A stretch of 64,000 nucleotides of DNA from Pestalotiopsis fici W106-1 (Eukaryota; Ascomycota; Sordariomycetes; Amphisphaeriales; Sporocadaceae), in the NCBI RefSeq assembly GCF_000516985.1, contig NW_006917100.1:1663490-1727489 (forward strand), written 5' to 3'. Below are positions 57,302-64,000 of this stretch, one piece after another (position 1 is the first letter of the stretch; the number at the start of each line of letters is the position of its first letter). Position numbers and translations under genes: made by a program. Under the pieces are notes generated by a model. The model saw nothing but the letters and a program-made list of their open reading frames with translations. It made no database searches and was not told the DNA's origin.

Positions 57302-57987
57302 GCATACCAACAACCTACTTTGCAAAGTTTGAAATTCACGAGGAACGACTAGCACTCATCATGATATGTTTTCAGCCTCTCCAAATGTAGGGCTAGGTCA
57401 CCGGGTTAGGACAAAGATCCGATACAAGCCCATGATTGGATCTTTGACATTCGGGGATGTTTGTCGTTCCCCATTGGCGTCGTGTGTTGATATTTCCTGG
57501 TTCGGGGTTCGGGGTCATTATAGAAAATCCTCTTGATTTGTCAAACCTCTGATCTAATGTCCAATAGATGGGCTCATCACATAGGGGTACGATGTATTGT
57601 AAAGCATTGGGTAGTGACAATCAGTCGGGGGTGACAGGATTGCCAGAGGCTTACTGAGTATTGACGAGTTTAGGACATACATACAGCTGTGTTACAACAG
57701 TATATAATTCCATCACTGCCCATGTCGTTTGATGTTTCATATTGTTCAAGTCCTCTAGCCATGTTGGCAGCCGAGTGCGCTTTGTGAAAGATGCATTGCA
57801 GGGTTGAGATATTGCTTAGAGGTACCGATTGGCAAGGCATACATCCTCATTAGAGCAAATCATGTAGGTACGCAACGAATCTTGAGCTAGACACACAGAA
57901 GCACTTGATATAGTACCCCAGCTTGCCATCATATATCTGCCCCAGTACTTATTTACACTCTTGATTTGTTTCAAGCTTTTGGAACCA
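57302..57987. other. Convergent 3' region
   Basis: The spacer lies between the mannosyltransferase (plus) and the dehydratase (minus). No gene was seen. Confidence 0.6.
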
Positions 57988-60335
57988 TCACTTCGGCACA
58001 GCGACGTCATCCTCCCATTGATCGGTAACGGCGCCGTGGCTCGCATCACCTACAAGACGAGCATACTTGGCCAGCACACCTCTTCTCACGCGGGGCACGG
58101 GCGGCTTCCAGGCCCGTCTCCGCTCGGCCAGCTCATCATCCGTGACGTTGGTAATATCGATGCGGTTCTTGACCGCATCAATGGTGATGGTGTCGCCGTC
58201 CCGGACGAGCGCAATGGGGCCGCCGCGCGCCGCTTCGGGCGTGACGTGTCCGACGATGAAGCCGTGGCTGGCGCCGCTGTACCGGCCGTCGGTGACGAGG
58301 GCGATATTGTTGAGGCCGGCACCCATGATGGCCGCCGAGGCCTTGAGCTGCTCGGGCATGCCGGGGCCGCCCCGGGGTCCCTCGTAGCGCACAATGAGGA
58401 CGAGGTTCTCGCCTCGGGGGATCTCGCCGCGCGTCAGGGCATTGTTCAGCTCGCTCTCGGCGTCAAAGACGCGGGCCGTGCCGGTGAAGCTGAGGCCCTC
58501 CTTGCCCGTGATCTTGGCCACGGCGCCCTCGGGGGCAAAGTTGCCGCGCAGGATGCGGATATGGCCCGATTCCTTGATCGGGTCGGATAGGGGCCGGATC
58601 AGCTTCTGGTCGGGCGGCAGGCTGGGCCAGTCGGCCACGTTCTCGGCAAGGGTGCGACCCGTGACGGTGGGAATGTCACCGTTGATCAAGCCGGCATGGA
58701 TAAGCATCTTGAGGACCGACGGCGTGCCGCCAATCTTGTACAGGTCCTCCATGTAGTACTTGCCGCTCGGGGCCAGGTCGGCCAGGAAAGGCGTCTTGTC
58801 GCTGACGCGCTGCACATCGTCGAGCGTAAGCGGCACCTCGGCCGTGTTGGCAATGGCGAGAAAGTGCAGCACGCCATTGGTCGAGCCGCCCAGGATCATG
58901 GTCACCACGAGGGCGTTTTCAAACGACGCCTTGGTGATGAGGTCGCGTGGTCGGATATCCTTGGCCATGGTCGTCTTGATGACCTCGGCGGCGCGCTCGC
59001 ACTCGCGCGCCTTTTCGGGCGAGAGGGCCGGGTACGACGACGAGCCCGGCAGCGTCAGGCCCATGGCCTCAATGGCTGTCGCCATGGTGTTGGCCGTGTA
59101 CATGCCACCGCAGGCACCAGCTCCCGGACAGGCGTGGTGTTCAATATCCGACATGACATCGCTCGGCGTGCGGCCCTCACTGCCCGGGTTTGTCTTTGCG
59201 TTGAGCCGGTTATAGGCATACGCACCCGACGCCTCGTAGCAAGTGCTGATGTTGATTTCCTTCTCGAGCAGATTCGAGTGGCCCTTGCGAATAGTTCCAC
59301 CGTCTAACCAATCGCAGTTTGTTAGTTTCTCCATCTTGCTCTGAGCATTAAAAAAGTTTTTACCATGGCGCTCGAGCTACAGATAAGAGGTAGAAATTTT
59401 ATTTCCCGAGACAACAATATGGGACTGGGAAATAAACTCTTGAAGGGAGACTCTTCTAGAAAGCCATGCAAAACCAGAAGCACCACAGAATCTTAGCACT
59501 TACAGATCATGATAAAGGGGCGGTTGTGCCGGGCAGCAGCCATGACGACGCCCGGCATGTTCTTGTCACAACCAGGGATGGAGATATTGGCGTCATGGTG
59601 TTGTGCACAAGTGACCGTCTCAATGCTGTCGGCAATGAGGTCGCGAGATTGAAGCGAATACCGCATTCCTGAAAGGAGGTAGTAAAGTTAGCAAGCATCT
59701 GTAAACGAGATCCCGCGCCTTTCTTTTCGTAAATGAGAAGCTTTTCCACCGTGCCAAGACATGAGTATAATTGGGTATTATACATGCTTACCTTCACCAC
59801 CCATGGTGATGGCATCTGAAACTCCAACAGCATTGTATTGCCACGCGAGCATATTCTGCTTTTCAAGGGACTTTTTTACAATCTTGCCAAAGTCGAGCAC
59901 TTGTAAACAAGTAATTAGCCTTGTAACGGAAGCGGCTGTCTATACAGAAACAGGACTCACAGTGGGTATTGCACGGGTTGCCTTCCCACCAGATTGTCGC
60001 TACGCCGACCTGAGGCGCATTCTTCATCATTTGCTCGTTTGGCACCCCTGCACCGTAGAGCATGGCCTACATAACCGAGTCACATTAGCAAGCCTATAAT
60101 TTGGCACAATCTTTTTCCAACTCTTGTGAAGAGATGGGAAAGATTAACATGGATATTGATCATTAGGAGGAAGAAAGAATCCTACCTGAGCTCCCGGAAA
60201 GTCATGTTCTCGGGTAATGGTATGAGACCATCTGTTGAGTGCACCACCCGGCGGAAGACATTTGAATTGAATGTACTGAGGATCTGCCTTGGGATCAATC
60301 GACCCAGATCCAACGTCTTTGCTGGCGTCGCTCAT
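57988..60335 (-). CDS. Dihydroxy-acid dehydratase family protein (IlvD/Edd; DHAD-like)
   Basis: Five exons, 60335-60186, 60066-59961, 59899-59792, 59668-59504 and 59303-57988 (614 aa, phases exact). The last intron is 200 nt, unusually long here. Fe-S cluster Cys motifs are present: [19 protein letters not shown] and [18 protein letters not shown]. The C-terminal active-site serine loop [15 protein letters not shown] is intact. DHAD makes branched-chain 2-oxoacids in valine/isoleucine synthesis; relatives act on sugar acids. The N-terminus ([11 protein letters not shown]) does not look like a mitochondrial presequence, unlike the canonical ILV3 enzyme. Residues such as [10 protein letters not shown] differ from the usual housekeeping sequence. 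It is therefore probably a paralogue, cytosolic or with another substrate. Confidence 0.85.
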
Positions 60336-61798
60336 GATTGTATCGACTATACACAAGAGGATGAATGATATGATTGGTATGATTGGTGTATATATGGCCG
60401 CAATAATAAATTGTTGTAACTCCTCCCTACTCTCCGCAAAAATGTGAAGTATGGGGAGAATGCGGGGGAATTGATGGTGTATCCGGCGGGGGTGAGCTTA
60501 AAGGTACGTAGTAGCTGCCAATTGGCATGAATAGTTGAATCGTCTGTTTGATTGTTCTCTGTTTTGGGGGGGCTTTTTTGAGAAAAAGAGGAGAAAATTC
60601 AAATGTATTGGAAACTATGATATTTGGTCGAATAGACGGAGAAGAAGAAAAAAGGAAGAAAAACAATCCCTTTTTGTGTCCTTGAGGATATCTCCAGAAT
60701 AATCGGCAACGTTTTCCTTGTGGTCCAATCCGCCCAAACCTAATTGTGCTGACCCGCGTTCCTCTTTTCTTTTTTTTTTCCTTCCCCAGCTGGTGCATTA
60801 GAGGAGAAAAATCGTGGGGTAAAGAAGGGGGAACAAACTTAACCTCATTGTTGCTGGCTTGTGGATCCAAGTGTGGTGATTCCCCGTCTTGCATCAATCA
60901 AATCAATCAGTTGGTGTGGGCATTTCACGGCGAGCATCACCCGCTTCCTGTGAGGCGCGCAGGTGGAAGAGTGGAGTCCTTTTCGTGAGACGTCATGCAA
61001 CCAGCTCGGAAATCTTTAACTGTTGAGTGGTTAGCTGGTGCGTACCACTGAGGTGCAGCTGAGAATTGGGTCCTTTCCCGGCCTTTGTCCGGAGATGATG
61101 ACATATATTCATGTGTGATGCCCGTAGTACGACGTTTTGCATATGATAAGTCTTTATCGCTCGGCATTCCACGATACTATCATTTATTAAGAAGAGTAGA
61201 CTACCTAGGCTATTCCACCGTATTAGCAAAACAGACATGACAATGGTACCAGATCTTATCAGCAGCCACTCGAGATGTATTCATATTTGCCAACGTGGTT
61301 TCTACTTTTCAATGTGAATATTTTGTTCTGCTCTACCATTTCGAGCTAATCCACTATACAGCACACTCCGCAGACCCTCAAAGTATAGACTCAAGCTCTC
61401 GTCATCAATCGTGATGATGGGCGATAGAACCGTCTCGTCTCGTCTTGCCACGTGTGGTTCCATTGCACTATCCAATTCCTGCGGACCAAGTCCTTCAAGA
61501 GAGCTCACTCACTACTCCATGCATCATGGGCGCCGTTAACACTCATGATGGATAAGCACCCTGCCATGGTTCCTCATGTGCTGATATATCCTTTCCCGCG
61601 CCTCCCTTCCAACCCAACTCCGAGCATGAACAAAATGGCTGGTGCTTAGAAACAACAACGCAAAGAAAGACACAACTGGGAAACAATCCAAAATCCCAAA
61701 AACCAAGAAGAATGAGAAGCGAAGCCAAAACCTTTTATTTCATGCAGCATCAAGCAAGATGTTGATCTACATGAACGTCACCCTGCAAAGAATATCCT
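60336..61798. other. Intergenic stretch, no convincing gene
   Basis: The left part is the dehydratase promoter, with pyrimidine/purine-rich tracts around 60570-60790. Frames such as 60427-60897 minus (156 codons) have low-complexity sequence and no domain. The right part is the 3' region of the Myb-type gene. Confidence 0.5.
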
Positions 61799-62838
61799 CT
61801 ATGCAATGGCCATTACACCACTATTCCTGCCCTCCTCGAGTAATCTGACCATCTCGCGCTCCTTTGGACTGCGTGGGTTGGCATCAATGCCGAGGATGGC
61901 GCTGATGCGAGTCTTGTCCTGCTTTTCATAGATCAGATCGCGGTCGTTGGGGCTGGCCATGGGCGTGATAGGGGTCTGGCTACCAGCGGTGAGGATGTTC
62001 GCCTTCCAAGCCTGTTCCAAGACAATAGGGCTCGCCCCAGTGCCATAGTCGTTGGCAATGGTGTGCCAAAACGACGACCGGTGGGCCGAGTAGATCGACT
62101 GCAAGCGCGGCAGGTCGACATGGGCCGTGGGCGGCGGGAGGGTGCAGTCAAGACGCAACGGTGCGGTTCCCTGGGTGATTGGAGACGGCTGCGGGAATGC
62201 AGAAGGTCCGAGGCACCGGGCTGCATCAGCAATGGTAGGCGTGGGGTAACCAAGACTTGGTGACATAGCCGTGGTTGTAAAGTTCATTGCTGCCGGCTTA
62301 GGCAGAATCGCAGGCAACCGAGGTGAGGTGTTTGTGTTGGCCATGATGCTCGGGAGGTGGACGGGTCCCGGGGAACCAGGGCCATAGCCGCCCGCACTCT
62401 GGGGAGGAGTACTGTCTCGAGAAGAGCACTCATTGATTGGAGACGGTACAATGGCTGGCAGGATAGGAGAGTGGCCCGACGAAGAGGCAGAGGACACTGA
62501 AGTGGTCCGCTTACGACGGTTGCTTCCATGACTCAATTGATGGTAGTGCAAGCGACAAGCGAGCTCAGTCTTCTTCAAGTGAGCTGCAATGTGCTTGTAA
62601 GGCATTTTCTGAAGACGAGTCTGGAGAAGATATACTTCCTATTCCTAGTTAGTCATGGTCCTCGTCATGATAGGCGGCGTAGTATAGGGCTCACCTCATC
62701 CTCGCTCCAGGCTCTGCCGCCACCAGTGGAGACTAGCTTTCGATTCTTTGAGATGCCATAGTCATGGCGATCAAGAGCATCACTGGTGGGTGTGTATGGG
62801 GTGTTGAGATGAGACGTCAACTGCATTGGAGGAGACAT
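61799..62838 (-). CDS. SANT/Myb-like DNA-binding regulator
   Basis: Two exons, 62838-62695 and 62638-61799 (327 aa, phases exact, 56 nt intron with GACTAAC branch). The only recognisable domain is a SANT/Myb repeat. Its first helix reads GGGRAWSEDEEVYLLQTR across the intron, followed by MPYKHIAAHLKKTELACRLHYHQL. The tryptophan in RAW and the KKTELACRLHYHQ recognition-helix pattern are typical of fungal Myb_DNA-binding proteins. The middle is Pro/Ser-rich and disordered. The C-terminus ends in a short helix (PKEREMVRLLEEGRNS). It is nuclear by inference. Orthologue-like proteins are widespread in ascomycetes, and it probably belongs to the conserved part of the chromosome. Confidence 0.82.
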
Positions 62839-64000
62839 ATTGCTTGGCAGGATCTCAAGTCGGTATATGAACTGAGGTGTTCTTTCTTTTTTTTTTGTGG
62901 GGGTGGACGGTGCGGCCGAAGAATCGAAGTTTGAAAAAGGTTTGTTGGAAAAATGAAGCAGGACTCGCCGCTGAAGAATTGAATGTGAATCGAAGTGAAT
63001 AAAATCGTGTAGTTGCTGTGTAAAAGGCACCAAATAATATTGTAATTCCTTATAGTCCACGACGGGTATCTTTCCTATAGGCCCTAGGCAAGAATATGCT
63101 TTGATTTGTCGTCGTACAACAGAAGATACGAGAATACAAGAAGATATGGAAACCGAATCGAATGTATCGTCGTTCTTTGCGAGACCAGATAGCACCGAGG
63201 ATGAATGTAACTGTTACTTGTTGTTGTTGTCGTTGTCTCGTTGTAAAAAGAGTGTAAGCAGCCAAGCCAGTTGGGCAATGAAAAGAGCGTGGTCGCTAGC
63301 TGCGAAAGAAGAAAAGAAGAAAATAGGAGGCGCGCAACAACGTCGTGATTGATACAAAGGTATAACCTGTGGTGCAGAAGAAGGAGCAGGATAAAAGAGA
63401 ATCACGAGGGGGATGCGGCGGGTAATAATGCACCTTCGTGCTTCATCATGTTCGGACAGAAGCAGCATAAGATAGCAGCCAGGTACGAGACGTACCAGGC
63501 CGGGGCCCGGGGTCCAGGGTGGGCTGGGTGGGTGTGAGAGGGCAAGGCCATGCACACACCGCAAGATGGATGTGGCCTCTTGTTACAAGCCATACTCGCA
63601 ACCCTTGGAGGGGAGAAAGATGAGGTGACTGTGACAAGATGAGAACAGTTGGGGCTTGGCATGATCCGCTTGGCAGCCACCCACAGTGGAACTCAAAACA
63701 GTATACCTAGCCAGATCGAGTGTCTTGGGAGAACGTGCGCTCGCCAGGAATTCGGCTATACCGTACCTTGCCCAATCCGGGGCCCTTGTCCCCTCCAGTT
63801 TGCTGAGGCTCTTTCGAATGCGGCCAGGGCCGAGGACGGCATCCAGATCGATCCGAAATGAGCAAGAGCAGTCGCTTCGATTGTATAATGCTTCGGCGCC
63901 TGTGTGTACTCACTTTGCATGCAGGCGAGCCTAGTCACACCACCATCATCATCATTGGGGACTGAGAAAGTGTACGTATGGAGAAGCTATACAGCGGGAA
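62839..64000. promoter_or_regulatory. Long upstream region of the Myb-type gene
   Basis: More than 1.1 kb without a recognisable gene on either strand. It contains a T-rich run (62884-62896) near the ATG and purine-rich tracts around 63300-63330. Frames of 60-116 codons are numerous but overlapping and without domains. A gene reaching in from beyond 64000 cannot be excluded. Confidence 0.45.

Noticed and set aside
57961..59307. Long plus-strand open frames (209 and 203 codons) opposite the dehydratase gene
   Set aside because: They mirror G/C-rich third positions of the minus-strand gene. They have no domain, and the dehydratase frame carries all catalytic motifs.
60427..60897. 156-codon minus-strand frame upstream of the dehydratase
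   Set aside because: Composed of Pro/Phe/Lys low-complexity runs from polypyrimidine tracts; no domain.
1..64000. tRNA, rRNA or CRISPR features
   Set aside because: I looked for cloverleaf-like A/B box pairs, rRNA-like blocks and regularly spaced repeats, and found none I could support by eye.

Overview
The window looks like nuclear DNA of a filamentous ascomycete, most likely a sordariomycete and possibly a member of the Hypocreales. Nearly every gene is split by 46-120 nt introns with GT...AG ends and CTRAC-like branch points. The families are typical of such fungi: Zn2Cys6 regulators, BBE oxidases, a KRE2/MNT glycosyltransferase and an SSU1 pump. One 7.3 kb retroelement carries the extreme A+T drift and saturating stop codons left by repeat-induced point mutation (RIP). 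I rebuilt gene models by joining reading frames at splice sites. For most of them the exon phases add up exactly to a whole number of codons.

Layout. (1) Positions 1-26.4 kb are an accessory region of redox and regulatory genes: an edge-truncated membrane protein; a secreted berberine-bridge-type FAD oxidase; two divergent regulators, one without a zinc cluster; an alpha/beta hydrolase; a probably broken aldehyde dehydrogenase; a 10-exon FAD monooxygenase; a 17-exon MFS transporter; a PhzA/PhzB-like NTF2-fold protein; a small cupin; and a Zn2Cys6 regulator. (2) 26.8-28.2 kb holds an SSU1-type sulfite efflux pump. (3) 29.2-40.1 kb looks like a carbohydrate-use cluster. It has a sugar porter divergent from a secreted clan GH-A hydrolase, then a GH127-type beta-L-arabinofuranosidase, then a large regulator with two C2H2 fingers and a Zn2Cys6 cluster. 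The transporter/GH-A and GH127 promoters share the 10-mer TTCCGGTGGG. (4) 40.2-46.1 kb carries a PRISE-type reductase, an EthD-domain protein, a beta-hydroxyacid dehydrogenase-type enzyme and an unrecognised three-exon gene. (5) 47,567-54,857 is a RIP-destroyed Ty1/copia LTR element with 174 bp LTRs and a perfect 5 bp target duplication (AAACA). (6) 55.6-62.8 kb looks like conserved chromosome: a KRE2/MNT1-family mannosyltransferase, a dihydroxy-acid dehydratase-family protein without an obvious mitochondrial presequence, and a SANT/Myb-type regulator.

How the genes may work together (inference). The hydrolases of region 3 would release arabinose-containing sugars, the porter would import them, and the dual-finger regulator would control the set. 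In region 1 the monooxygenase, MFS transporter, PhzA/B-like protein, cupin and regulator all lie on the plus strand between 15 and 26 kb and could form a small catabolic or specialised-metabolism cluster. No backbone synthase (PKS, NRPS or terpene synthase) is visible. No rRNA, tRNA or CRISPR array was recognised.
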